DNA from: Janibacter hoylei PVAS-1
Lineage (GTDB): Bacteria > Actinomycetota > Actinomycetes > Actinomycetales > Dermatophilaceae
DNA length: 64,000 nucleotides
Direction of reading: 5' to 3'
Assembly: GCF_000297495.1 (NCBI RefSeq)
Contig: NZ_ALWX01000014.1
Coordinates: 73,528-137,527, forward strand
Part shown: positions 55,045-64,000 of the stretch, piece after piece
How the letters are laid out: every line of letters starts with the position of its first letter
How positions within the stretch are numbered: position 1 is the stretch's first letter
Notes under the pieces: generated by a model
What the model was told of the DNA's origin: nothing
What the model saw: the letters and a program-made list of their open reading frames with translations, nothing else
Database searches by the model: none
Translations under genes and position numbers: made by a program

Positions 55045-56314
55045 TCAGAAGTCGATCGTCGTCACCGGCCCGACCGGCGTGCGCAGCGCGGCGTCGAGCG
55101 CGGCGACCGCGGCCGGGTCACCCGTGACGTAGCCGGCGGCGGCGCGGGCCGCGATGGTCTGACCGCCGAGCCACACGGCCCCGAGGTCACCGATGTCGAG
55201 CGTGACGTCGGCGGCTGCCTCCGTGCGCTCGAGCGCCCCGACGCCACCGCGCGTGGCCGTCCAGCGCCAACGACCGGCCTGCTCGGGCAGGGTCGGGTCG
55301 CCGACCTCGACGACGACGTCGAGGTCGGCGGCGTGGCCGCGCTCGGTGACGGCGGTCGGCAGGTCGACGATGCGCAGCCAGAGGCAGTCGCTCGGTCCGC
55401 CTCCGCCGAGGGCACGCGGCGAGGGCAGCCACGTGACGAGCGGGTCGTCGAGGGTCACCCAGTAGACGGTGCTGCCCATGAGGTCGAGGTCGACGAGCCG
55501 GTCGGCGAGCGCCAGCCGGGCTCCGACGTCGGTGGAGAGGAGGAAGAAGACGCCGACCTCCCCCTCGGGTCGTCCGTCGGACCAGCGCGGCGTGCGGTGG
55601 AAGTACGCGGCGCCGACGTCGCGACCGTCGCGGGTCGCCCACAGCAGGCGCGCGGGCTCGCGGTCGCCGCGGCTCTCGGGACTGTCGTAGAGCAGGCGGG
55701 CGCAGTCCTCGCGGCTGCGCACGACCTGCCCAGCACCGGTGGTGGCGGCCGCTCGGGCGAGGTCGTGCCACCGGTCCGCCTGGTCGGGGCCCGCCGTCGT
55801 GGTCTGCAGGGTCGTCGCGTCGGCGAGCTCCCTCACCTGCGGCGGCGCGGCGAAGTTCGTGCCCCGCCCGAAGCTCGAGCGCAGCACCGTGCTCGCCACC
55901 CCGTAGCCGAAGCGACCGTAGATCATGTGCTCCGACGCCTTGAGCACGGACAGCGAGCGTCCCTGCTCGTCGCGGGTCCACCGCAGGTGGTGGCCCATGA
56001 CGGCGGTGAGCACCCCGCGCCGCCGGTGGTCGGGGTGCACCCCGATCCACGTCAGCCCCTCCGCGGGACGAAGGGAGGCCCCCTCGCCTCCCGCAGCCGG
56101 CACGGAGACCTCGACGTCCCAGGACCCGGCGGTGCCCGCAGGCTCTCCCCCCGCGGGTGGCGACGAAGCCCGCTCGCTGCGGGGTGTCGCGCAGCTGTGC
56201 CTCGCGCGGTCGGCGCGCGCTGTCGGCCCAGACGAGGGTGTCGAGCTCGAGCAGGGCCTCGACCTGGCTCTCGTCGGCAGGGTCGATGCGGGTGATCGCG
56301 ATGTCGCTCGTCAT
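55045..56314 (-). CDS. Eis-like GNAT N-acetyltransferase (frame broken by one base)
   Basis: About 422 residues when restored. ATG at 56314 starts MTSDIAITRIDPADESQVEALLEL; frame is lost in a run of six C at 56147-56152. Five would give GEPAGTAGSWDVEVSVPAAGGEGASLRPAEGLTWIGVHPDHRRRGVLTAVMGHHL, the acetyl-CoA pyrophosphate loop (RRRG) of the GNAT fold. The second half resembles the sterol-carrier-like tail of Eis/DUF4081-type acetyltransferases (AADVTLDIGDLGAVWLGGQTI). Length 1270 is 3n+1. Eis acetylates aminoglycosides and other amines in mycobacteria; the substrate here is unknown. Confidence 0.8.
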
Positions 56315-56369
56315 GAGGTCACGCTCGCACCGGGGCGAAGGGCGCGGCAACGCCTTTTTTGATCCTCCC

Positions 56370-57914
56370 CTACGGCACCGGTGAGACCAGGTGCGACCCG
56401 GTGAGGTCGTCGATCGCCCCCGCCCGTCGCGACCTCTGCGCCTCCTCCCTTCGCTCGGCGGCCGCCTCACGTTCCTGCCGCTCCGACGGGGACTCGGTCA
56501 CCTTGTCGGCCGCGGCGTCGATGGACTGCCCGGTGGAGATCCCCGACTCGACCCGGGAGACGGTGTGGTTGGTCTTGCGGACGCCGTAGGTGACGATGAC
56601 GCCGCCCTTGCGGACGTGGCCCGACCCGGCGACGGCTGCCCAGTCGGTCGCGAAGTCGTCGGCCAAGTTGATGCCGGAGGTCTCCCTGGCCCAGTCGGTC
56701 GCCTTGTGCCTCCCCCGCACCTTCGACGTGGCCGCCTTGTGCTTCGCCCAGCTCTTGGCATCCGCTCCGATACGCCGGTGGGCGATGGGGTTGGTCGACT
56801 TGTCGGCGGCCCGGATGCTGCGCAGCTCCGCCGCCCGGTCGGCGGCCTTGATGCGCCGCCCGGTCTTGATCTGCCGGCTCAGCGGGATCATCGTGTCGAC
56901 GGCCGCGAGATAGGTGCTCTTGCCGACGTCGGAGTAGCTGCCCTCGCCGTACACGGCCCGGCGGCCGAACCTGCCGATCGGATCGCCCGCGGCCAGGACG
57001 CCCATGGGCTTGACGAAGCCTGAGACCGGGTTGGTGGCGAGCGAGCTCGTCCCGACCCGGCTCGACTGCTCGAAGGTGTTGTAGAGCCGCTCGTCCGACA
57101 GGTCCGACCCCACGACGGCCAGGCTCGCGGCAACGGCGTGCTCGTCGGCCGCCGCGGCGTCGGCCTCACGGGCGAAGCCGCGCCGGTTCATCTCCCGCGA
57201 GTTGGCGGCGGCCCGGTACTCCCGCTCGACCGTCACGTACTCCGGGTCCTCCGGCGTCATCGTCGCCAGGCGCTCCTTGCGGGCCTGCGCGGTGGCGGTG
57301 TTGGTGTCGTAGCGCCCCCGGAGCCGCTTGAGGGTCGCCTGGCTCTCCTCGAGCCGGTCGGCGTAGGGGCGGATGATCCGCTCGGCACCGCTCAGCCGGT
57401 TGGCGGTGGCGACGAGGTCGCTCGGCGTCGTGCCGACCTCCCGCTCGAACATCGTCCCCGAGCACGAGTCCCACACCCCCTTCGTCGAGACGGTGCGCAG
57501 CAGGTTGACGACGGTGTGGATGTTGGCCGCTACGGTCTTGAGCTCGTCGGCCTCGGCGCGGATGACGGCGGGGTCGCCCTCCTCGATCGTCCCCGGGTCC
57601 TCGAGCGCCATCAGAGGACCCCCCCGGTTGCGCTCGTCGACGAGGTCCTCGGTCTCGACGTACCAGGACCCGGCGTCCTGGGCGAGGCGCGCGAGCGCAC
57701 GCAGCTGCGTGCAGGCCTGCTTGCGCCGGCGCTCGTAGTCACCGATGGCCGCCTCGTAGGCCTGGGTGCCGGTCCAGCTCGGGAAGCCGAAGGTCTCGAC
57801 CGCCTCGTTGTTGGCCTTGGCCGCCTTCTCTTCGAGGTAGTCGGCGATCGCCGTCAGTTGTCGACCCAGCCCCGCGATGCCCTCGCTGTCGATGGAGATG
57901 CGTTGTCCGCCCAT
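56370..57914 (-). CDS. WXG-like N-terminal domain protein, orphan
   Basis: Product of 514 residues from ATG at 57914. Residues ~1-90 form a helical hairpin with SWTGTQAYEAAIGDYERRRKQ (W-x-G turn), typical of WXG100/LXG-type proteins exported by type VII secretion. The middle is coiled and Ala/Arg-rich (about 90-270). The C-terminal ~180 residues are basic and contain TYGVRKTNHTVSRVESGISTGQ; I recognise no toxin or enzyme motif there. No second WXG gene, EccC or immunity-type gene is next to it. Its function remains unknown. Confidence 0.7.
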   Translation of the reverse strand: MGGQRISIDSEGIAGLGRQLTAIADYLEEKAAKANNEAVETFGFPSWTGTQAYEAAIGDYERRRKQACTQLRALARLAQDAGSWYVETEDLVDERNRGGPLMALEDPGTIEEGDPAVIRAEADELKTVAANIHTVVNLLRTVSTKGVWDSCSGTMFEREVGTTPSDLVATANRLSGAERIIRPYADRLEESQATLKRLRGRYDTNTATAQARKERLATMTPEDPEYVTVEREYRAAANSREMNRRGFAREADAAAADEHAVAASLAVVGSDLSDERLYNTFEQSSRVGTSSLATNPVSGFVKPMGVLAAGDPIGRFGRRAVYGEGSYSDVGKSTYLAAVDTMIPLSRQIKTGRRIKAADRAAELRSIRAADKSTNPIAHRRIGADAKSWAKHKAATSKVRGRHKATDWARETSGINLADDFATDWAAVAGSGHVRKGGVIVTYGVRKTNHTVSRVESGISTGQSIDAAADKVTESPSERQEREAAAERREEAQRSRRAGAIDDLTGSHLVSPVP

Positions 57915-57929
57915 GCCCCACACGCTAGG

Positions 57930-57973
57930 AAAAAACGCCGAGGGGCCCGTGGAGTTCTCCACAGGCCCCTCGG
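57930..57973 (-). terminator. Intrinsic terminator with T-tract, after metY
   Basis: Ten-bp arms (57938-57947 and 57964-57973) enclose a 6-bp inner stem (GTGGAG/CTCCAC), with one mismatch, giving a near-continuous 17-bp hairpin. On the minus strand it is followed by TTTTTT (57930-57935). It lies 135 bp past the metY stop, beyond the 25-bp tandem repeats. Confidence 0.85.
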
Positions 57974-58015
57974 TGCGCCCTTCGAGATGGCCCTTCGAGA
58001 CGGCTCGTTCCTCAC

Positions 58016-58107
58016 CTCCTCAGGGACCGAGGTTCCTCGCCTCCTCAGGGACCGAGGTTCCTCGCCTCCTCAGGGACCGAGGTTCCTCGCCTCCTCAGGG
58101 ACCGAAG
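58016..58107 (-). repeat. 25-bp tandem repeat in the metY 3' untranslated region
   Basis: Unit CTCCTCAGGGACCGAGGTTC plus CTCGC repeats at 58016, 58041 and 58066, with a partial fourth copy from 58091 to 58107. The three full copies are identical. Each contains CCGAGG/CCTCGC-type partial dyads, and just upstream (57978-58000) a short direct repeat GCCCTTCGAGA occurs twice. It has no spacers and no coding potential. Confidence 0.9.
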
Positions 58108-58108
58108 A

Positions 58109-59425
58109 TCACTTCGCGGCGGCGAAGCCCTGCTCGAGGTCGGCGACGATGTCCTCGATGCTCTCGAGACCGACCGCCAGACGGACGAGGCCGGGGGTGA
58201 CGCCGGCGGCGAGCCGGTCCTCCTCCGGACCCTGCGAGTGGGTCGTCGAGGCCGGGTGGATGACGAGCGAGCGCACGTCACCGATGTTGGCCAGGTGGCT
58301 GTGCAGGGTGAGCCCCTCGACAAACTTCTTGCCTGCCTCGAGGCCGCCGGCGATCTCGAAGGAGATGACGGCACCGGCCCCCTTCGGCGTGTAGCGCTGC
58401 GCCTGCTCGAAGCTCGCCGAGCCCTCGATGGACGCCCAGTTGACCGCCTCGACCTGCGCGTGGCCGGAGAGGAAGTCGACGACCTTGCGGGTGTTGTCGA
58501 GGTGCCGCTCGATGCGCAGGCTGAGCGTCTCGATGCCCTGCCCGATGAGGAAGGCGTTGAAGGGCGAGATCGCCGGGCCGATGTCGCGCAGCAGCTGCAC
58601 GCGTGCCTTGAGGATGAAGGACAGGTTGGCCCCGAGCGCGCCGTTGACGCCGAGGTCGGGGCCGAAGCGCAGCCCGTGGTAGCTCGGGTCGGGCTGGTTG
58701 TAGTTGGGGAACTTCTCCGGGTCGGCCGCGTAGTCGAAGGCCCCGCCGTCGACGATGACGCCGGCGATCGCGGTGCCGTGGCCGCCGAGGTACTTCGTCG
58801 CCGAGTGGACGACGACGTCCGCACCGTGCTCGAGGGGGCGCAGCACGTAAGGCGTGGCGATCGTGTTGTCGACGACGAGCGGCACCCCGGCCTCGTGGGC
58901 GACCTCGGCGATGCCGGCGATGTCGAGCACGACCGGCTTGGGGTTGCCGATCGTCTCGCCGAAGAAGGCCTTGGTGTTGGGCTTGACCGCCGCGCGCCAC
59001 TGCTCGAGGTCGCTCGGGTCCTCGACGAAGGAGACCTCGATGCCGAACTTCGGCAGGGTGAACTTCAGCAGGTTGATCGTGCCGCCGTAGAGCGCGGCGC
59101 TGGCGACGATGTGGTCACCCGCCTCGGCGATGTTGACCAGGGCGAGGTGCGTCGCGGACATGCCCGACGCCGTGAGCAGCGCGCCGACGCCACCCTCGAG
59201 GGCGGCGATCTTCTGCTCCACCGCGTCCTGGGTGGGGTTCATGATGCGCGTGTAGATGTTGCCGAATTCCTTGAGCGCGAAGAGGTTCGCCGCCTGCTCG
59301 GTGTCCTTGAAGGCGTAGGAGGTCGTCGCGTGGATCGGCAGCGCCCGCGAACCAGTCGTCGGGTCGGGCGCCTGGCCGGCGTGGATCTGCTGGGTCTCGA
59401 AGCTCCAGATGGAGGGGTCGGACAT
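58109..59425 (-). CDS. metY: O-acetylhomoserine aminocarboxypropyltransferase (sulfhydrylase) MetY
   Basis: PLP enzyme of the Cys/Met metabolism family that makes homocysteine from O-acetylhomoserine and sulfide; 438 residues. The PLP lysine lies in VHSATKYLGGHGTAIAG (about residue 209); YTRIMNPTQDAVEQKIAALEGG and SFVEDPSDLEQWRAAVKPNTKAFFGETIGNP are typical. Start is ATG at 59425. It works after MetX, whose gene is elsewhere in the window; both are preceded by SAM-IV riboswitches, so both steps respond to the same signal. Confidence 0.94.
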   Translation of the reverse strand: MSDPSIWSFETQQIHAGQAPDPTTGSRALPIHATTSYAFKDTEQAANLFALKEFGNIYTRIMNPTQDAVEQKIAALEGGVGALLTASGMSATHLALVNIAEAGDHIVASAALYGGTINLLKFTLPKFGIEVSFVEDPSDLEQWRAAVKPNTKAFFGETIGNPKPVVLDIAGIAEVAHEAGVPLVVDNTIATPYVLRPLEHGADVVVHSATKYLGGHGTAIAGVIVDGGAFDYAADPEKFPNYNQPDPSYHGLRFGPDLGVNGALGANLSFILKARVQLLRDIGPAISPFNAFLIGQGIETLSLRIERHLDNTRKVVDFLSGHAQVEAVNWASIEGSASFEQAQRYTPKGAGAVISFEIAGGLEAGKKFVEGLTLHSHLANIGDVRSLVIHPASTTHSQGPEEDRLAAGVTPGLVRLAVGLESIEDIVADLEQGFAAAK

Positions 59426-59470
59426 GTCTGCTCCTTGAGTGCGCGCTTGACCGCGACGGACGTCGCGGAC

Positions 59471-59553
59471 CAGGTCGTCTCCCGGGGCACCCCACCGCGG
59501 AGGAGGGTTGCCGGCCAGCGAGCCGGGGCTTCGCGCTGGCGCTCAAGACCTGC
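59471..59553 (-). ncRNA. SAM-IV riboswitch upstream of metY
   Basis: On the minus strand, CAGGTCTTGAGCGCCAGCGC is followed by the core AAGCCCCGGCTCGCTGGCCGG and CAACCCTCCTCCGCGGTGGGG, and closes near GAGACGACCTG with the outer stem CAGGTC/GACCTG. The core differs from the metX copy at only a few positions. It ends 46 bp before metY, the same distance as in the metX copy. Expected to repress metY when S-adenosylmethionine is abundant. Confidence 0.88.
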
Positions 59554-59598
59554 TGCGATGATAGGAAAAGGGCTGGCGCGCACCAGCCTCCGTCTCAC

Positions 59599-60000
59599 CT
59601 AGCGGGCGCGCACCCGGTGGAGCCACCACAGCCCGACGAAGGGGAGGACGAGCGGCAGGTAGCCGTAGCCGGACCCGTAGTGGGACCAGACGGTCTTGTC
59701 GGGGAAGAGCTCGGGCCGCACGAAGGACAGGGTCCCGACGGTGACGACGCCGACGGCTTCGACGAGGATCGCGCCGGTGGCCACGCGGGCACCGGAGGGT
59801 CCCCCCTTCGCCAGGGCGATGGTCGCGACGACGTAGATGAGGGCGGCGCACGCCGACAGCACGTAGGCGAGCGGGGCCCGGTCGAAGTACTGGGTGATCT
59901 GCAGGATCGAGCGCCCGGTCGCGGCGAGCGCGAGCACTCCGTAGACGGCGACGACGACCCGGCCGGGCCCGGTGCCGGTGCTGACCTCAGGCGGGGCCAC
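59599..60000 (-). CDS. Small integral membrane protein, four helices
   Basis: Product of 133 residues from GTG at 60000. Four hydrophobic helices (about 13-33, 45-65, 72-92, 112-130) and a loop containing RPELFPDKTVWSHYGSGYGYLPLV, which looks conserved in actinobacterial homologues. It overlaps the 122-residue membrane gene by 14 bp, so the two probably form a membrane complex. No function known. Confidence 0.8.
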   Translation of the reverse strand: MAPPEVSTGTGPGRVVVAVYGVLALAATGRSILQITQYFDRAPLAYVLSACAALIYVVATIALAKGGPSGARVATGAILVEAVGVVTVGTLSFVRPELFPDKTVWSHYGSGYGYLPLVLPFVGLWWLHRVRAR

Positions 60001-60355
60001 TGGTCTGCCAGATCTGGAGGATGCGGTAGGTCATGACCCCGACGGTGAAGGCACCGGCGATGACGACGCCCATGGCCCAGCGGGTCTTTTCCTTGAGGGC
60101 GATGAAGACGACGACCGGCGGGATGATCGGGAGGGTCAGGGCGTAGGCGAGCATCGTCGCGCCCTCCCCCGTCCCGGTGACGCGGCCGTGGACGACCGCC
60201 GTCGTCACGGCGAGCACGAGCAGACCCAGCTCGACGAGCGCCGCGACGAGCAGGAGCCCGTCGTCGACGGGGCGGTCGAGCGCGAGGTAGATCAGGGCCA
60301 CGAGCCCGAGGGCGGCGACGGCGACCATCACGGCAGTGGTCAGGGGCACAAGCAC
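59987..60355 (-). CDS. Small integral membrane protein, four helices
   Basis: Product of 122 residues from GTG at 60355, though a GTG two codons on is also possible. Hydrophobic segments at about 7-27, 34-58, 68-86 and 92-112; ends ILQIWQTSGPA. First of the two-gene membrane pair and divergent from the carboxyltransferase gene. No function known. Confidence 0.78.
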   Translation of the reverse strand: MLVPLTTAVMVAVAALGLVALIYLALDRPVDDGLLLVAALVELGLLVLAVTTAVVHGRVTGTGEGATMLAYALTLPIIPPVVVFIALKEKTRWAMGVVIAGAFTVGVMTYRILQIWQTSGPA

Positions 60356-60397
60356 CGGGCAAGGTTACCCACCCTCGTGGGTGGCACCATCACTGCC

Positions 60398-61885
60398 ATG
60401 AGTCCCCAGCGCCCTGGTGCCCAGCAGCTCATCGACGCGGTCGTCGACCCGGACAGCTTCGTCACGTGGGACGAGCCGATCGACACCTCCGGCCTCGACG
60501 ACACCTACCGGTCGGCGATGGCGGCCGCGGCCGAGCGCGCCGGCACCGACGAGTCGATCCTCACCGGACGGGCCCGGATCCAGGGTCACGACGTCGCCCT
60601 CATCGTCGGCGAGTTCCGCTTCCTCGGCGGGTCGATCGGACGGGCGGCCGCGGGCCGGATCGTCTCGGCGGTCCGGCGTGCGACGACCGAGCGGCTGCCG
60701 CTCATCGCGGCGACCGCCAGCGGTGGTACGCGGATGCAGGAGGGCACCCCGGCCTTCATGACGATGGTCGACATCTCGGCCGCGGTCGTGGCGCACAAGG
60801 CGGCCGGCCTGCCCTACCTCGCCTACCTGCGGCACCCGACGACCGGCGGCGTCTTCGCCTCGTGGGGGTCGCTGGCGCACATGACGATCGCCGAGCCCGG
60901 GGCGCTCATCGGCTTCCTCGGCCCGGTCGTCTACGAGACGGTCAACGGCGTCCCCTTCCCGGAGGGCGTCCAAGTCGCCGAAAACCTCGTCGACAAGGGC
61001 ATCGTCGACGCCGTCGTCCCGCTCGAGGAGCTGGCCGGCATCGCGGCGCGCGCCCTGACGATGCTGTCGGCGACGACCCATCGGCACGCCGACCCGACCG
61101 AGCACCCGGCGTGGCGGATCGCTCCCTTCGTCTCGCGGCCGGAGCCGGACGAGGAGGAGGTCGCCGCGGTCTGGGGGGGCCATCGAGACGACCCGAAGGG
61201 GGGGACCGCCCCGGTGTGCGGGAGCTGCTGCGGCACGCCGCCGACGACGTCATCCCGCTCAACGGCACGGGCTACGGCGAGTCGGACAAGGGGGTCATGC
61301 TCGCCCTGGCCTCCTTCGGCTCGCGGCCGTGCGTGCTCGTCGGCCAGGACCGCCGCTACCAGGTCGCCGAGTCGATGGGACCGGCCGCGCTGCGTGAGGC
61401 ACGTCGCGGCATGCGGATGGCCCGCGAGCTCGGCCTGCCCCTCGTGACGGTCATCGACACCCCCGGCGCCGACCTCTCCCCCCGGGCGGAGGAGGGCGCG
61501 CTCGCCGGGGAGATCGCCCGGTGCATCGCCGACATGACGGCGCTCGACGTACCGAGCGTGTCCGTGCTCCTCGGCGAGGGCACCGGCGGGGGGCGCGCTG
61601 GCGCTGCTGCCCGCGCAGCGGGTCGTCGCCGCCGGCAATGCCTGGCTGTCGCCGCTGCCGCCGGAGGGGGCGAGTGCCATCGTCTTCAAGGACACCGAGC
61701 ACGCCGCTCTGCTCGCCGCCCGCCAGCGGGTCGGCGCCCGACACATGCGCGAGGACGGGCTCGTCGACGTCATCGTCGAGGAGTCCCCCGCGGCCCACGA
61801 GGACCCGGAGGGCTTCGCCCGGGCGATCGGCGCGGAGGTGGTCGCCCAGGTCGACGAACTGCTCGCTCGGTCCGCGAACGAGTGA
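60398..61885 (+). CDS. Fused acyl-CoA carboxyltransferase (AccD/AccA-like), frame broken three times
   Basis: One-chain carboxyltransferase of the acetyl/propionyl-CoA carboxylase family, about 494 residues when restored. The first half has the AccD-like core (ASGGTRMQEGTPAFMTMVDISAAV, SWGSLAHMTIAEPGALIGFLGPVVYE) and the second the AccA-like core (LVTVIDTPGADLSPRAEEGALAGEIARCI, LLGEGTGGGALALLPAQRV). Extra G bases at 61173-61179, 61198-61204 and 61588-61593 shift the frame; removing one from each gives VWGAIETTRRGDRPGVRELL and GTGGGALALL. Total length 1488 fits three extra bases. No biotin carboxylase or BCCP gene is adjacent. ATG at 60398. Confidence 0.85.
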
Positions 61886-61901
61886 GGCGGGGGTCGGGCG
61901 G

Positions 61902-62339
61902 TCAGCCGGCGATCGCCAGCCCGTCCCACACCGGCATCTCGACGACGGCGCGATCGGTCGCCAGGTAGGTCGCGAGCAGTGGCACGTCGAGCTCGCGGCA
62001 GGAGGCGATCGCCGCCTCGTGCCAGGCCCGTGCCTCGTCGTCGGGCTCGAGGCCGTGGGGCCGGCCGATCGCGACGACGAGGCCGCCGAGACGCTCGACG
62101 AGGCCACCGACGACGAGGTCGAAGGGGCGGCGCCGCTCGCTCGGTGGCAGGTCGGTACCGCCGAGCTCGCCGATCGTGATCGGCTGGATCATGCGGCAGG
62201 TCTCGTCGCACAGCACGATCGTCAGCGAGCCACTCTCGCGGTCGCTCTCGCGCACGACGAGATCGACGACGTCGCGGGCGATCGTCGGGTCGGTCAGGGG
62301 TCGGGTGGGCCAGTCACGGGGCAGGTCGTCGAAGCTCAT
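61902..62339 (-). CDS. Hypothetical actinobacterial protein
   Basis: Product of 145 residues from ATG at 62339, beginning [21 protein letters not shown]. This opening and the general pattern ([58 protein letters not shown]) look like a conserved but unnamed family in Micrococcales. No motif identified. It is convergent with the carboxyltransferase and divergent from sdaA. Confidence 0.7.
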   Translation of the reverse strand: MSFDDLPRDWPTRPLTDPTIARDVVDLVVRESDRESGSLTIVLCDETCRMIQPITIGELGGTDLPPSERRRPFDLVVGGLVERLGGLVVAIGRPHGLEPDDEARAWHEAAIASCRELDVPLLATYLATDRAVVEMPVWDGLAIAG

Positions 62340-62497
62340 GCCCTGCAGTGTGGCCGGGTCGGCGCAGCCCGCCGCGAGGTTTTCCACAGCGGCCCGGCGC
62401 AGTCGACGCGGTGGGTAGTGTGAGCCACGGCACGGCGCCCCACCACCCGCGTCGAGCCGTCCGTGCCCCACCCACGAGCACCCCAGGAGAGCCACCC

Positions 62498-63871
62498 GTG
62501 GCACTGAGCGTCTTCGACCTGTTTTCGATCGGCATCGGCCCGTCGAGCTCCCACACCGTCGGCCCGATGCGGGCCGCCGTGATGTTCGTCGAGGGTCTGC
62601 GTGACGAAGGGGTCCTGCCGCAGGTGCGTCGGGTCAAGGCCGAGCTCTTCGGTTCGCTCGGAGCGACCGGTCACGGGCACGGCTCCAACACCGCGGTCCT
62701 GCTCGGCCTGTCCGGTGAGCGCCCGGAGGTCTGCGACCCCCGCTCGGTGGCCGGTCGGCTGCAGCAGATCCGCTCCTCGCACCGGGTGAGCCTGCTCGGC
62801 GAGCACGAGATCGACTTCCATGAGGACGACGACCTCGTGCTGCACCGGCGCAAGGCGCTGCCCCTGCACCCCAACGGCATGACCTTCACGGCGTGGGGCG
62901 ACGCGCAGGAGCCGATCAGCGCGCACACCTACTACTCCGTCGGCGGCGGCTTCGTCGTCGGCGAGGACGCCTCGGGCTCGACGAAGATCGTCGCCGACAC
63001 GACGCCCGTCGCCCACCCCTTCACCACCGGCGACCAGCTGCTCGCCATCTGCCGGGAGACCGGCCTGTCGATCGCCCAGGTCATGCTCGACAACGAGCTG
63101 TCGTGGCGCACCGAGGACGAGGTGCGCCAGGAGCTGCTGCACATCTGGTCGGTCATGCAGGAGTGCATCGACAACGGCACCCGCACCGAAGGGGTCCTGC
63201 CCGGCGGCCTCAAGGTGCGCCGGCGCGCGCCCCAGCTCCACCAGCGGCTGCGGGCCGAGGGCAGCAGCAGCGACCCGCTGCGCGGCATGGACTGGCTGTG
63301 CCTCTACGCCCTGGCCGTCAACGAGGAAAATGCCGCTGGCGGCCGGGTCGTCACCGCACCGACCAACGGAGCGGCCGGCATCATCCCGGCCGTGCTGCGC
63401 TACTACGTCGACTTCGTGCCGGGCGCGGACGAGGACGGCATCTGCCGCTTCCTGCTCACCGCGGCGGCGATCGGCGTCATCTACAAGGAAAATGCCTCGA
63501 TCTCGGGCGCCGAGGTCGGCTGCCAGGGCGAGGTCGGCTCGGCCTGCTCGATGGCGGCCGGCGCGATGGCCGCGGTGCTTGGCGGCTCCCCCGCCCAGGT
63601 CGAAAATGCCGCGGAGATCGGCATGGAGCACAACCTCGGCCTGACCTGCGACCCCGTGGGCGGGCTCGTGCAGATCCCGTGCATCGAGCGCAATGCCGTC
63701 GCCTCGGTCAAGGCGATCACCGCGGCCCGCACCGCGCTGCGCGGCGACGGCTCGCACGTCGTCTCGCTCGACAAGGTCGTCAAGACGATGCGCGAGACCG
63801 GTCGGGACATGAAGGTCAAGTACAAGGAGACCGCTCGCGGCGGTCTGGCCGTCAACGTCATCGAGTGCTGA
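62498..63871 (+). CDS. sdaA: L-serine dehydratase (iron-sulfur type)
   Basis: Iron-sulfur L-serine ammonia-lyase, one-chain form, 457 residues; converts serine to pyruvate and ammonia. The N-terminal beta domain begins [24 protein letters not shown] with the signature SSSHT. The alpha domain includes [25 protein letters not shown] and cluster cysteines in [19 protein letters not shown] and [19 protein letters not shown] at 62498 has AGGAGA 8 nt upstream; the longer in-frame reading upstream has no family similarity. Confidence 0.94.
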   Translation: MALSVFDLFSIGIGPSSSHTVGPMRAAVMFVEGLRDEGVLPQVRRVKAELFGSLGATGHGHGSNTAVLLGLSGERPEVCDPRSVAGRLQQIRSSHRVSLLGEHEIDFHEDDDLVLHRRKALPLHPNGMTFTAWGDAQEPISAHTYYSVGGGFVVGEDASGSTKIVADTTPVAHPFTTGDQLLAICRETGLSIAQVMLDNELSWRTEDEVRQELLHIWSVMQECIDNGTRTEGVLPGGLKVRRRAPQLHQRLRAEGSSSDPLRGMDWLCLYALAVNEENAAGGRVVTAPTNGAAGIIPAVLRYYVDFVPGADEDGICRFLLTAAAIGVIYKENASISGAEVGCQGEVGSACSMAAGAMAAVLGGSPAQVENAAEIGMEHNLGLTCDPVGGLVQIPCIERNAVASVKAITAARTALRGDGSHVVSLDKVVKTMRETGRDMKVKYKETARGGLAVNVIEC

Positions 63872-63890
63872 GGCCTCCCCCTTCGACACG

Positions 63891-63927
63891 ACGAAGGCGC
63901 CGCCCCCATCGGGAGCGGCGCCTTCGT
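63891..63927. terminator. Bidirectional terminator after sdaA
   Basis: Perfect 13-bp arms (63891-63903 and 63915-63927) with an 11-nt loop that adds a short CCC/GGG stem. It lies between the convergent sdaA and the gene entering from the right edge. Confidence 0.85.
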
Positions 63928-63944
63928 GCGTGCGGCGGGGGACC

Positions 63945-64000
63945 TTACTTCTTCTTGATCTCCCAGTCACCCGCGGCCTGGACGACGATGTACTTCGTGC
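63945..64000 (-). CDS. C-terminal end of an unidentified gene (right edge)
   Basis: A TAA at 63945-63947 closes a minus-strand frame whose last residues read TKYIVVQAAGDWEIKKK. It has normal codon use for this genome and sits just past a terminator, so a gene continues beyond the window. Too short to identify. Confidence 0.5.
   Translation of the reverse strand, partial: TKYIVVQAAGDWEIKKK

Noticed and set aside
58016-58107. CRISPR array
   Set aside because: The repeats are directly adjacent with no spacers, and no cas gene is present.

Overview
The window is high-GC DNA from an actinobacterium. Gene order and content (mraZ-to-divIVA cluster, sepF, WhiB-like protein, SAM-IV riboswitches, TgpA-type transglutaminase, MurE with a meso-DAP type motif, many GTG starts in overlapping genes) fit Micrococcales, most likely an Intrasporangiaceae/Janibacter-like bacterium. 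The genus is an inference; no rRNA gene is present.

Layout. 1-1.6 kb: 5' part of dnaE (minus). 1.8-3.3 kb: acyl-CoA synthetase (plus), sharing a strong terminator with the next block. 3.4-25.2 kb: one long minus-strand division and cell-wall cluster, transcribed mraZ, rsmH, ftsL, pbpB, murE, murF, mraY, murD, ftsW, murG, murC, ftsQ, ftsZ, pgeF, yggS, sepF, yggT, divIVA, DksA/TraR-like, lspA, rluD. Most of the mur/fts genes overlap by 4 bases (ATGA/GTGA). 25.5-30.0 kb: divergent moxR, DUF58 and transglutaminase operon, with MraZ-box-like sequences in the shared control region.

30.18-40.85 kb: a compact integrated element bounded by identical 20-bp repeats, inserted at the 3' end of the principal sigma factor gene. 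It carries a tyrosine integrase, a P4/D5-type primase-helicase, a WhiB-like protein, an HNH nuclease, several small Cys-rich proteins and a palindrome-rich non-coding stretch, but no capsid, tail, terminase or conjugation gene that I recognise. It looks like a phage-satellite-type or other non-autonomous element and is the most novel part of the window.

40.8-64 kb: core genome again: sigA, a universal stress protein, metX with a SAM-IV riboswitch, DUF4192 and DUF1232 proteins, an alanine symporter, an EcsC-family protein, a PolA-like polymerase, a PAC2 protein, HrpA helicase, a GNAT acetyltransferase, an orphan WXG-like protein, metY with a second SAM-IV riboswitch, two small membrane proteins, a fused acyl-CoA carboxyltransferase, a hypothetical protein, L-serine dehydratase, and the end of one more gene.

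Data quality. Nine coding sequences (murC, ftsW, mraY, pbpB, DUF58, one island gene, ecsC, GNAT, carboxyltransferase) are interrupted by eleven one-base indels. Nine of these are one G or C too many in a G/C run. Several hit essential genes, so sequencing error is much likelier than true pseudogenes. The affected genes are given here with full-length coordinates.
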